Below, in pieces: positions 27,925-36,029 of a stretch of 47,561 nucleotides of DNA. Below the pieces are notes generated by a model that was not told the origin of the DNA, did not search any database, and was given only the letters and a program-made list of their open reading frames with translations. The position numbers were made by a program, and so were the translations under genes. Source of the stretch: Marinobacterium arenosum (GTDB taxonomy: Bacteria; Pseudomonadota; Gammaproteobacteria; Pseudomonadales; Balneatricaceae); contig NZ_JAILYN010000035.1 of assembly GCF_019795155.1 (NCBI RefSeq), positions 1-47,561 of the forward strand, in the 5' to 3' direction. Numbering within the stretch: the stretch's first letter is position 1; each line of letters opens with the position of its first letter.

Positions 27925-28740
27925 ATGCCCATCGAGCCGCCATCTCAGCCGCGCCAATGGCGATCCTGGCGCGCCACTTTATTGATCTCGCTCAGCCTGC
28001 TGGCCGCCGTGGTCACCTGGTTACTGCCACCGATCGCCCAACCGCTGAGCTATCACGACTTCGCCGATCAACGAACTTTATTGGGCATTCCCAATAACCT
28101 TAACGTCTTGTCCAACCTGCCGCTGATAGCCGTCGCACTGGCGGGAATCTGGCAGCTGCGCAACCAGCGGCGCTCGCAGATGATTGGCCCCTTCAGGTTC
28201 CACTACCGTCTATTCTTTGCGGCCGTGCTAATTACAGGGGTGGGCTCTATCCACTATCACCTGGCACCGAATAACGAGACCCTGGTGATCGACCGGCTCG
28301 GCATCGCAATGGCATTGATGGCCCTGCTCAGCATACTTGTTGGCGAGTTTATTAATACGGCGGCGGGACGCGGGTTGTTTTGGCCGCTGACGGCACTGGG
28401 CGCGATCAGCGTGCTGCTATGGATAAGCACCGAGCGGGCCAGTCACGGCGATCTGCGGCTCTATCTGCTGCTGCAGACGCTGGCGACCCTGTTGCTGGTA
28501 CTGATCCTGCTGCTCTACCGCTGGCGCTACAGCCATCAGTGGACCCTGGGCCTGGCGATGCTGGTCTATCTGCTGGCCAAGCTCTGCGAACTGCTGGACC
28601 GACCGATCGACGACTGGAGCCAATCGCTGATCAGCGGCCATAGCCTGAAGCACCTTTTAATGGCCGGCGCCGTCTATGGACTGCTCTGGACGTTGCGGCA
28701 TCGGCGGCCAATTCCTGCCAGTGAGGGCGGTACACAATAG
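27925..28740 (+). CDS. Ceramidase-family (alkaline ceramidase/CREST) membrane protein
   Basis: 271 residues with about seven hydrophobic helices. The conserved signature of the family is present: DQRTLLGIPNNLNVLSNLPL near 48-67, GSIHYHLAPNN and DRLGIAMA in the middle, and SGHSLKHLLMA near the C-terminus, whose His and Asp residues bind the catalytic zinc in this superfamily. Known members cleave ceramide or act as receptors. Most gammaproteobacteria lack sphingolipids, so the natural substrate is open. It converges on the DUF4214 gene and marks the left border of the conjugation module. Confidence 0.82.
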   Translation: MPIEPPSQPRQWRSWRATLLISLSLLAAVVTWLLPPIAQPLSYHDFADQRTLLGIPNNLNVLSNLPLIAVALAGIWQLRNQRRSQMIGPFRFHYRLFFAAVLITGVGSIHYHLAPNNETLVIDRLGIAMALMALLSILVGEFINTAAGRGLFWPLTALGAISVLLWISTERASHGDLRLYLLLQTLATLLLVLILLLYRWRYSHQWTLGLAMLVYLLAKLCELLDRPIDDWSQSLISGHSLKHLLMAGAVYGLLWTLRHRRPIPASEGGTQ

Positions 28741-28756
28741 GATCGGCGCCCCATAA

Positions 28757-30133
28757 TCAATATAAGAAGAACAATTCAGGAGTGACGGAAACACCAACCG
28801 CTTCATGCTGCTCGAAGCCATAGTCCCCGTAGTTATTGACGACATCACGCAGATTCGGGCCGAACAGGTTCACTTTAGTGGCTTCGACGGCCACTTCGCT
28901 GGCCGCCTTGTATTCGGCCGACTCAGTAAAGCCGACAATCACGCCGCCGAGGGATTCACCGTTGTTCATGGTATCCAGCCACCATTGGTAACCCTCTTCG
29001 TCCGGTTCGCGGCCCAGTACGTTCTGGTACAGCGCGGTCAGCACCGACTCGTTGCTGGCGTCACCTTCCAGTTCGAAAAACTCGGCCGAGTTGGCGAAAG
29101 ATTCACCGATGCTCTGCAGCGAAGTGCCGTTCTTGTACTCGTTGATCCAGAACTGCACACCGCCCCGGTCCGGCATCCGCCCCATCATCGCATCGTACAT
29201 ACGGACGATCGGGTCGATATCGTCGTTCAGGTCGGCGTACAACTTCTGGCCCTGGTACTCGTCCAGGACGTCCAGGAACCACTGGACGCCATTGACCCCG
29301 TTGGCCTGCAGCTGCTGACCGATCTCGGTCAGCGCCGCGGGCGCTTCGCCCCATGCCCTGACCACGTACTCGTCGCCGGTCACGTCCGGATCGTCGGACG
29401 GGACCATGTTGGTAAATGCGTTGCTCAGCTGGCTGTAGTGCTGGTTGTCCGCCAAATAGCTGTCCCAGTTCGACTGCTCGACGAACAGCATTTTGAACCG
29501 GTCGTCCAGCGTCATCATGATGTACTGGTCCTTCTGCGCTTCGCTAAGCGTCAGGAACAGCGCCGATTCGGCGTAGGCGGCCTGGACATCCGGCTGATCG
29601 TGGTACGGTTCCAGCATCGAGCTGATACTGCCGACCCCCTCGGTGTAGAAGCCGGTCAGCAGCGCGGTATCGCTGCCCCACTCCGGCGCGTGAGTCTTGG
29701 CCACGTATGCGGCCAAGCGGCCCCACTCCTCGATCCACAGCGTCTCCTTGATCGCCGCGCTGGTGACGGCGTCGTCGGCGAAGCGAACTGCCATCGCGGC
29801 GTAATTCGCCGAGGGCGCGACCGCCGACCACTTGGCAACCACGCTTTCGGCGTCGGCCTGTGCCGGGTAGGGCGGAGCATCGTTGTCGGTCCACTGCTGG
29901 TAGTCCTCCAGTTCTTCAGCTGAAAGACTGTCAATGTGGTCGTGGAAGGTAATTAAATCCCCGTCGAAGTGAAGTCCGCTGATAACAAAATTTTCATCCT
30001 TAAGGAACAAGTTGGGAAATGTAACGTAGCCGTCACTTACACCGCCAAACTCTCGGCCGTAGTAGCTGTTGTAGAATTGAATTCCGCTGATGTCTTCCGA
30101 ATAGGGTATGTAAAAGTTTTCAAATGCAATCAT
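28757..30133 (-). CDS. DUF4214 repeat protein, downstream of pilus genes
   Basis: 458 residues, acidic, no signal peptide. Two DUF4214 repeats are clear near 307-353 (IVRMYDAMMGRMPDRGGVQF) and 362-410 (LTALYQNVLGREPDEEGYQW). The N-terminal 300 residues are Trp/Tyr/Asp-rich and unassigned. DUF4214 occurs in bacterial surface layer and calcium-binding exported proteins, often sent out by type I systems without a cleaved signal. It is the last gene of the pilus side of the module. Confidence 0.8.
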   Translation of the reverse strand: MIAFENFYIPYSEDISGIQFYNSYYGREFGGVSDGYVTFPNLFLKDENFVISGLHFDGDLITFHDHIDSLSAEELEDYQQWTDNDAPPYPAQADAESVVAKWSAVAPSANYAAMAVRFADDAVTSAAIKETLWIEEWGRLAAYVAKTHAPEWGSDTALLTGFYTEGVGSISSMLEPYHDQPDVQAAYAESALFLTLSEAQKDQYIMMTLDDRFKMLFVEQSNWDSYLADNQHYSQLSNAFTNMVPSDDPDVTGDEYVVRAWGEAPAALTEIGQQLQANGVNGVQWFLDVLDEYQGQKLYADLNDDIDPIVRMYDAMMGRMPDRGGVQFWINEYKNGTSLQSIGESFANSAEFFELEGDASNESVLTALYQNVLGREPDEEGYQWWLDTMNNGESLGGVIVGFTESAEYKAASEVAVEATKVNLFGPNLRDVVNNYGDYGFEQHEAVGVSVTPELFFLY

Positions 30134-30212
30134 GTCAATTCCCTTGGGGATTGTTTCAATAGCGCTGTATTAAGGTGTTAATATGTCTACTCAACATGTT
30201 GACAATATTTTC
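30134..30212. other. Gap with palindrome TCAACATGTTGA
   Basis: A perfect 12-bp palindrome at 30190-30201 lies just after the stop of the thrombospondin-repeat gene. The gap separates two minus-strand genes; no terminator with a T-run is present. Confidence 0.35.
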
Positions 30213-30902
30213 TTAGCAGCCGGGTGTTTGTATCTCTTTTCGATTCATTACCGCACAGTCTTTTTCCCCCTGGGCGCCGTTAATAAACGCAGTCCTAAAC
30301 ACCTTACTATTTACGTACTGTTCCGTGGTTTGGTCTTTGCTTTTCGATTTTTCGATTTCGTTTGTCCACCAGTTGTAACCGCTCGTGTCGTTGGTTTCGA
30401 ACGGGTTACGCTCAAAGACTTCGACGTATTTATTGCACAGTGCGTCACCCGCAGGGCAGCCACTGGAGCCAGATCCGGAGCTGGAGGAGCCACTGCTGGC
30501 CGGCGGGCTTGGTGGACTGCAGGAGCCGAAGCTCCGGCTACAGCTCTTCGAGGTGCTCGGCATCGAGCCGATCGCCGATGCAGCTGCCTGACAGATGCTG
30601 GTTGGCTGGGTCGAGACGGTTACGCCGTCCAGGTGATAAGCCTTACAGGTGACCGAACGGCTTCTTGAGCCCCGTGATGTGCCGCAGCTTTTGCGTCGGG
30701 CTGAACAGCCGCCCCAGGATCCGACCTCCCATTCGAGCATCGCCGAACCGACGTTGGCGACGCCTGTCGAATCGCGGATACCGGTCATCCAAGGCATAGC
30801 TATCGAGTCTTGGCTGTTTTCTGAAGAATCCGTCAATTCGACCGCCACCGCCGGTATAGAAAAACTAACCGACATGGCGAGGGTAATAGATCTGACAAAC
30901 AT
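30213..30902 (-). CDS. Exported protein with thrombospondin type-1-like and DUF4214-like domains
   Basis: 229 residues. A signal peptide (about 1-20) is followed at about 58-128 by a TSR-like unit: WEVGSWGGCS, then C73, SRSRSVTC (C86), C104, C121 and C128, giving the W-x-x-W spacing and six cysteines of thrombospondin type 1 repeats. A Pro/Ser/Gly linker (129-149) leads to a second part, NKYVEVFERNPFETND and GYNWWTNEI, that resembles one DUF4214 repeat, with closing cysteines. AGGAGG precedes the ATG. TSR domains bind glycans and proteins, so a surface adhesin used with the pilus is plausible. It sits directly after pilV. Confidence 0.75.
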   Translation of the reverse strand: MFVRSITLAMSVSFSIPAVAVELTDSSENSQDSIAMPWMTGIRDSTGVANVGSAMLEWEVGSWGGCSARRKSCGTSRGSRSRSVTCKAYHLDGVTVSTQPTSICQAAASAIGSMPSTSKSCSRSFGSCSPPSPPASSGSSSSGSGSSGCPAGDALCNKYVEVFERNPFETNDTSGYNWWTNEIEKSKSKDQTTEQYVNSKVFRTAFINGAQGEKDCAVMNRKEIQTPGC

Positions 30903-30979
30903 AAAACCTCCTGTTTATTTCTTTTAAATCCTTTTAATTTCTTCCAGATCTTTTATTCCTTGAATTCCTTGTATTTCCC
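30903..30979 (-). other. Purine-rich leader between pilV and the TSR gene
   Basis: On the minus strand this 77-base gap is almost all A and G, with repeated AAGGAAT-like units, and ends in AGGAGGTTTT before the ATG. It has no hairpin. A long unstructured purine-rich leader suggests strong translation starts for the TSR gene. Confidence 0.4.
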
Positions 30980-32155
30980 CTAAGTACATTTAATTGAAGA
31001 GCGCAGGTCACCTTCGCTGGAGTGGAGCTTGATCCAACCGGTGCTATCCAGATACACCTCGGCCCAGACCTGCCACTGGCTGCCCAGGTCGTCGGCGCTG
31101 GTGCGGAAGCGCTGGATACTGCCCGAACGCGATACCCCTGAGCTGTCGACGATCATCATCCCCTCCCCGGTTGGCACCGAAGCGGCGGCGACGAAGATCT
31201 GCGGAGTGGAGCCGGACGGACAGGTCGGCTTGTTAACGGTGTCACCACTGCGGTTGATACGCTGATCGTAGACCGCATGCGACAGCACGGCATTGAAGGC
31301 GCCATCGATCTGCACCCCGGTCAGCTGTCCGTCGACCATCGTGGCGGTACCGGCCGAAAGGATCAGGTCACCGGCGGTGACGGTCACATCGCCGGTGGCC
31401 ACCTCTACATCGCCATTGAAGGTGGCGTCGTTCTGGACGGTTATTCCTCCCGGTGCTGACAGCTCCATAGCAGTGCCGTTCGGCGTAATCGCCAGGCCGC
31501 TGGCCCAGCGGATCGGTGCCGCCGCATCCATCATATTACTGCCGTCGATACGTAGATGAGGATCGACGGCGAACGGGCTGGTGCGGTCGATCGTTGCCGT
31601 CAGGGCGCCGGTCGTCGGGTTGAAGTCGTAGCGCAACAGGACATCGAGCGTCGAATCCCCCAGGCCGGCATTCGACAGCGCCTGCGCCTTGATGGCAATC
31701 AGGCCGCCAAGATCGTCCCGGCGCTCACCGTTGATAGTGAACGGCACCGGTCCCAGCTGGATGGTCATCCGGGTGCCCGGGTAGACCGTGGTCCAGCTGG
31801 TCGTATAGCTGTGGCCGTAGATGTTCTGGTCATCGAAGTCACAGGGGACGAACGAGTCGTCGACCGGGTTGCCGGCCTCGTCGTTCGGCAGCGTTGGAAT
31901 GCCGCCAATCGCACAGGCGGCCGGATTCTTCAGCCATAGCGCCCCCGCCGCCGGTGGAGCGCCGCCGGCGTAGCCCGCTGCGACAGTGAACTGGCTGCCC
32001 ATTTCAAACATCCGGCTGGCGGCGGCCTGGCTGTACTGCGCGAAATGGACTGCCGCATTGGCAGCGAAATCCCGTTCCAGATCTCGTTGCTGCAACTTGA
32101 TAAACGACGCTGTCGCCAGTGAGATCGCCAACAGGATCATCGTAGCGTAGACCAT
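30980..32155 (-). CDS. pilV: PilV-like minor pilin / tip adhesin of type IVb pilus
   Basis: 391 residues. A hydrophobic N-terminal helix (MVYATMILLAISLATASF) has the form of a class IVb minor pilin. The middle has repeated short beta motifs (GDVEVATGDVTVTAGDLILS) like the conserved N-terminal domain of shufflon pilins, and a Cys-containing C-terminal domain ends LRSSIKCT. In R64, PilV at the pilus tip chooses the recipient cell. It starts 17 bases after pilS. No shufflon recombination repeats were seen around its 3' end. Confidence 0.8.
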   Translation of the reverse strand: MVYATMILLAISLATASFIKLQQRDLERDFAANAAVHFAQYSQAAASRMFEMGSQFTVAAGYAGGAPPAAGALWLKNPAACAIGGIPTLPNDEAGNPVDDSFVPCDFDDQNIYGHSYTTSWTTVYPGTRMTIQLGPVPFTINGERRDDLGGLIAIKAQALSNAGLGDSTLDVLLRYDFNPTTGALTATIDRTSPFAVDPHLRIDGSNMMDAAAPIRWASGLAITPNGTAMELSAPGGITVQNDATFNGDVEVATGDVTVTAGDLILSAGTATMVDGQLTGVQIDGAFNAVLSHAVYDQRINRSGDTVNKPTCPSGSTPQIFVAAASVPTGEGMMIVDSSGVSRSGSIQRFRTSADDLGSQWQVWAEVYLDSTGWIKLHSSEGDLRSSIKCT

Positions 32156-32172
32156 CGCCGCGCTCTCCTGAA

Positions 32173-32727
32173 TCAGTACACGGCACGGAAGGCGTTGGTT
32201 GCGCTATCTGCGCTGCAAACAGAGCCGATGTCGGCCACGGACAGCGGGTCATTCGTGGAGCGCGAGCGTACGCTTGTGGTCCCGGTAGCGCCGGACAACA
32301 CCGTGAATGCGGGCTGGGCCATAACGTTCAGCATCGCTTCGCACTGCGCTCGCGGCAGGCCACTCAGCGTAAACATGAAATTGGTATTGCCGGAGCCACC
32401 AGTGATGGACGTCGGGCCCAATGTCACCGTAGCGCCCCACTCCAGCACGATCGTGGTGCCGCTGATCGAGTTACGCAGGGACTCGGTGATCGCCGGCGTC
32501 GTATTGGCCAGAGTGATACCGGTATAGCGGCTGGCGGCCGGCTGGGTCGAATGGCGCTGCTGCAAGTTGGCAGCCGTCTGCACCAGTTCGTCGGCAAAGC
32601 TTTCCGCCCGCGCGCTGTCGTTCTTGCCGGCAAGTGCCGACCAGATACCGGCGACGAGCACCGCCATGATCGCCAGCACGATCGATATTTCGATAATGGT
32701 AAAGCCCTGTTCCTTGTTGTTTTTCAT
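32173..32727 (-). CDS. pilS: Type IVb major pilin PilS
   Basis: 184 residues. A short leader KNNKEQG is cut before FTIIEISIVLAIMAVL, with phenylalanine at +1 and glutamate at +5 as in prepilins. The globular part has Gly/Thr-rich loops and two cysteines (AQCEAM and GSVCSAD) that would close the D-region disulfide. It lies between pilR and pilV, the R64 order without pilT and pilU. Confidence 0.88.
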   Translation of the reverse strand: MKNNKEQGFTIIEISIVLAIMAVLVAGIWSALAGKNDSARAESFADELVQTAANLQQRHSTQPAASRYTGITLANTTPAITESLRNSISGTTIVLEWGATVTLGPTSITGGSGNTNFMFTLSGLPRAQCEAMLNVMAQPAFTVLSGATGTTSVRSRSTNDPLSVADIGSVCSADSATNAFRAVY

Positions 32728-32748
32728 GTTGCATTCACTCCATGTTAT

Positions 32749-33837
32749 TCAAGTAATCGAAAGTGAGACGGACATCTGGGTTAGTGCTGCCCAGGCGATC
32801 ATGCAGCCGACAAAGAGCCAGCCGAACAGGTTGTAGACGGCAAAAGCCCGGTTAAGCTGGTCTTCGACGCTCTGCAAGTTGTCACCGGAGATCCGCTCGA
32901 TGGCCGATGCGAAGCCCGATGTACGGGAGACGATCCGCAGGCTCATCTGCTGCTTGGTTTCTAGCAATCCCGTAGCGGTGATGGCTTCGCCGGGCGATTC
33001 CCCCTGCTCGATCGCCTTGAGCATGCATTCGATGTGTTGGCGAAGGTAATCGGACGACTGCTCATAGAGCACTTCCAGGGCATCCTGCGGTGCCAACCGA
33101 TTGCGCTGCAGCGCAGCGAAGCTGGCCAAGAAGGCGAAAGCATTGAGCACCCGATAGATCGACCAGGGCGGCAGCTTGTCGGCCAGCGGTCGATAGCGGT
33201 CGTACGCGACTGCCAGTAGCCCGGATTGCGGTACGCCAATGATCAGATAGCGCATCAACAGCAGCAGCAGGAGCAGCAACCCAAGCAGCACAACCCCATA
33301 CTCGATGACAAAAGCACCGAAATAGTAAAAATTGCGTGACAGTTGATCCCAGCGCGCTACCGGTAGGAATTGGGTGTAGAACGTCAGCAGCTGGTGACCG
33401 CCGATCAATATCAGCAAGCCCAGGCAGTAAAATGCCGTCGGCTTCATTGAACGCCTGAATATGGAGCGGCGCACCCGGCCCAAATGCCGGGTCGTTTCCG
33501 CCGCATCACGCAGCCCCTTGGCTAGCTGACCGCCTTCCCGCCCCGCCGAGATCACCATAACTTCGTTATTCGGCACATAGGACGACAGCGCATCGGTGAT
33601 GGTGTAGCCATCCGCCATGGCAGATGAGATCGCGAGCACGAACCGGGCATCGACATTATCGATACCGTGACGCCGGTACTCCGCCGTCATCTCTTTCATC
33701 GCGTCCAGGGCACCGGTCTTCGAATCGAGCAGATCCGCCAAGCTTTCATAGAATCGCTGTCGGCAGTCGAGACCGTATTGCCAACGTTCCCAGAGATGTC
33801 TTAACCGTTCCAGGTGGTGCATCATCTCAGAGATCAT
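32749..33837 (-). CDS. pilR: Type IVb pilus inner membrane platform PilR
   Basis: GspF/PilC-family platform protein of 362 residues that couples the PilQ ATPase to pilin assembly. Two cytosolic helical bundles flank membrane segments near 135-155 and 190-213, with a further one near the C-terminus (LFGWLFVGCMIAWAAL). The frame overlaps the pilQ stop by 11 bases; nearby ATGs at 33825 and 33822 are alternative starts. Confidence 0.88.
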   Translation of the reverse strand: MISEMMHHLERLRHLWERWQYGLDCRQRFYESLADLLDSKTGALDAMKEMTAEYRRHGIDNVDARFVLAISSAMADGYTITDALSSYVPNNEVMVISAGREGGQLAKGLRDAAETTRHLGRVRRSIFRRSMKPTAFYCLGLLILIGGHQLLTFYTQFLPVARWDQLSRNFYYFGAFVIEYGVVLLGLLLLLLLLMRYLIIGVPQSGLLAVAYDRYRPLADKLPPWSIYRVLNAFAFLASFAALQRNRLAPQDALEVLYEQSSDYLRQHIECMLKAIEQGESPGEAITATGLLETKQQMSLRIVSRTSGFASAIERISGDNLQSVEDQLNRAFAVYNLFGWLFVGCMIAWAALTQMSVSLSIT

Positions 33838-35506
33838 CCATGTCCAGACGCTGCAGTTCGGCTTCGACCACCAGCGGGCAGACCCGACCCGCTTTCACAT
33901 GTTCAAGCGCATGGTCCAGAGCGCGAACGCCGACCGGGTCCTGGCGATCCTTGGCCCGCTGTTGCCAGAGTTCCAGCAACCGCTGTTCGTCACGCTCGGC
34001 AATCGCACGCCGCATCGCCGCGTTTGGCGCATCCATGATCTCGGCGGCAACGATCCGGCCGGGAGGGATGCCCTGACATTTCTCGCAACCGGACCGATTA
34101 CGGGTATAAATCCCGTCGAGGGACAGGCCACGATCGAGCAGGCGGCCGGCAATAGCGGAGTGCGGGTCGACCGGCTGCTTACAGTGATCGCAAAGCGTGG
34201 GCAGCAGTTTCTGCCAGATGAAGCCGGCCGCGCGGCGCGACGACGAGAGGAAGGCGCGGGAAACGCCCAGATCGTCCAGCCGGTCGAACATCGACAGCAG
34301 ATCGTTCACGTGCACCGAGGCCGGCACCAGATGATCGGTCAGGATGCCGCGCTCGACCGCCGGCCCCGAGTCCGCATCACGGATCTCGCCGACCACACAG
34401 ATATCCGCGTTGCGGCGCAGGGCTGATTTGATCGCATCGCTGAAGCCATAGCCGCCCTCGATATCCAGGTTGACTGGTGTGCGGATGGCGCGCGGGATAT
34501 TCAGCTCAGGAACATCTTCGACACAGATGGTCAGGCGTTGGAAATCACTCAACGCCACCACTCCCGACAACACGGTATCCAGCAAGGTGGTTTTCCCCGA
34601 GCAGGTTTTACCGCCGATAAAGATCCCGCCACTTGGGGCGGAAAACATCCGCAGCAGCTGATGGCAGTGCTGCTCCGCATAGCCCAAGCAACGCAACTCG
34701 CCGATCAGCTTTGTCTCTGAGTAATCTTCCCAGTGAGAGATATCGAGGAACGAAGCCTTGTTGGGAATAGAATTTCGGCGAAATACCACATGGGCGTGTT
34801 TTCTGTCCTCGTTCGGCCAGCTGTGAAAGCGCCATTGCGTCATAACGCCTTCGATCTCTACGCTATCGACGCAGTTGGCGCCTATATGGGGTTCCCAATG
34901 TGAGCCGGTGTTATCCGCCCGATGATGATAAACATGCCGGCAGAGCGCGCGGATCGCCTCGGCGGTGCGGGGCTGGGCATCGGTCACCAGTTGTCCGTTG
35001 ACCCGAAACTGCAGATAGGCGAAGCCATTGATCATGATGATATGGATATCCGACGCGTTCAGCTGTACCGCACGCTTCAGGATGCTGACATACAGCCGTG
35101 CGATATCCGGGCTGTCGTCGTCACCGGATGGGGCCGAGATTTCCGTTTTCAGGGTGTTGAGATCCCGGAACGTATTGGGGCCGAGCCATTCCGTGCGGGC
35201 CTGCTTGCCCAGTCCCCTGATGAACTCGGCCAATGCGAGGCCTGCCGATTCATAACCCTTTTCATCCTTGTCCCTGATACCGAAAATGCGGACGACATTA
35301 TCCTTGTCGAGCATGATCAGAAAATCTTTCAACGGAGGCAGTTGACGAGACGAGACCGAAAGCCACTTTGCCAGGGATACCACATCGAATACTGAAAGCA
35401 TTTCCGGCAACAGACGGTGAGCCCCGTCCGGCGCCTGATATCCGCTTGCAGTGGCCGTCAGTTGTTGCTGACCAAGGTTAGCAACAGGTGCAAAAAAGTT
35501 AGTCAC
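33827..35506 (-). CDS. pilQ: Type IVb pilus assembly ATPase PilQ
   Basis: Hexameric GspE/PilB-superfamily ATPase, 559 residues, cytosolic. The Walker A motif is GGKTCSGKTT (298-307), a variant of the usual GPTGSGKTT. The Asp box (TICVEDVPELNI) and the GEIRDADSG Walker B region follow. A tetracysteine zinc site (LCDHC and CEKC) is present as in PilB/GspE. The start is a GTG at 35506, six bases after AGGAGG. Confidence 0.9.
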   Translation of the reverse strand: MTNFFAPVANLGQQQLTATASGYQAPDGAHRLLPEMLSVFDVVSLAKWLSVSSRQLPPLKDFLIMLDKDNVVRIFGIRDKDEKGYESAGLALAEFIRGLGKQARTEWLGPNTFRDLNTLKTEISAPSGDDDSPDIARLYVSILKRAVQLNASDIHIIMINGFAYLQFRVNGQLVTDAQPRTAEAIRALCRHVYHHRADNTGSHWEPHIGANCVDSVEIEGVMTQWRFHSWPNEDRKHAHVVFRRNSIPNKASFLDISHWEDYSETKLIGELRCLGYAEQHCHQLLRMFSAPSGGIFIGGKTCSGKTTLLDTVLSGVVALSDFQRLTICVEDVPELNIPRAIRTPVNLDIEGGYGFSDAIKSALRRNADICVVGEIRDADSGPAVERGILTDHLVPASVHVNDLLSMFDRLDDLGVSRAFLSSSRRAAGFIWQKLLPTLCDHCKQPVDPHSAIAGRLLDRGLSLDGIYTRNRSGCEKCQGIPPGRIVAAEIMDAPNAAMRRAIAERDEQRLLELWQQRAKDRQDPVGVRALDHALEHVKAGRVCPLVVEAELQRLDMDDL

Positions 35507-35528
35507 AGGTTCCCTCCTGATGACGTGT

Positions 35529-36029
35529 TCAGAGCGTTTTTCGGATTCCGTTTTTAACGACTGTCACCAAGGCGTTTCGGATTGAGACGGTCCAGCCATC
35601 GATGCTGTCACCATGCATAAGCGTCCTGATCTCACCGGTGCCCTGCCGCCTGAGTTCCACATAGGGCTGGCCGGCAGTCTGTCCGAGCGCTACCCGTTTC
35701 CAGCGAAATACCGGGGCCGGCCGGACTGTTTTCACCGGTAGGTATCCCTCCGCCGGCGTCACCACACGATCACCTTCGAACCGGAAGCCGAGTGCTTCCA
35801 GCTGCTCGCGAAGAACGGCCTGGGACGGCAAGGCCTGGCCTTGCCTTTTCAGCGCTTTGCTAGCCTTCACATATTCCAGTTCAGCACTGACAGCTTCCTT
35901 CGAGGCCTGCCAGTACGCCGTTTCCGACGATTTAACAACCAGGTCCCAGGCGGTTTTCTCTGCGACGGCCTGATCGCCGATCATCGCCAGGCCCAGTGCC
36001 AAGCAGCTCAGTTTTTCATTGAATTGCAT
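35529..36029 (-). CDS. pilP: Type IVb pilus protein PilP
   Basis: 166 residues: a signal or anchor segment at the N-terminus (LSCLALGLAMIGDQAVA), a short coiled segment (30-65) and a C-terminal small beta domain (RTLMHGDSIDGWTVSIRN) like the PilP homology region. It overlaps pilO by 14 bases. Assignment rests mainly on position between pilO and pilQ. Confidence 0.75.
   Translation of the reverse strand: MQFNEKLSCLALGLAMIGDQAVAEKTAWDLVVKSSETAYWQASKEAVSAELEYVKASKALKRQGQALPSQAVLREQLEALGFRFEGDRVVTPAEGYLPVKTVRPAPVFRWKRVALGQTAGQPYVELRRQGTGEIRTLMHGDSIDGWTVSIRNALVTVVKNGIRKTL

Noticed and set aside
30980-32155. Shufflon at the 3' end of pilV
   Set aside because: No inverted repeat set, alternative 3' ends or site-specific recombinase gene is visible around it.
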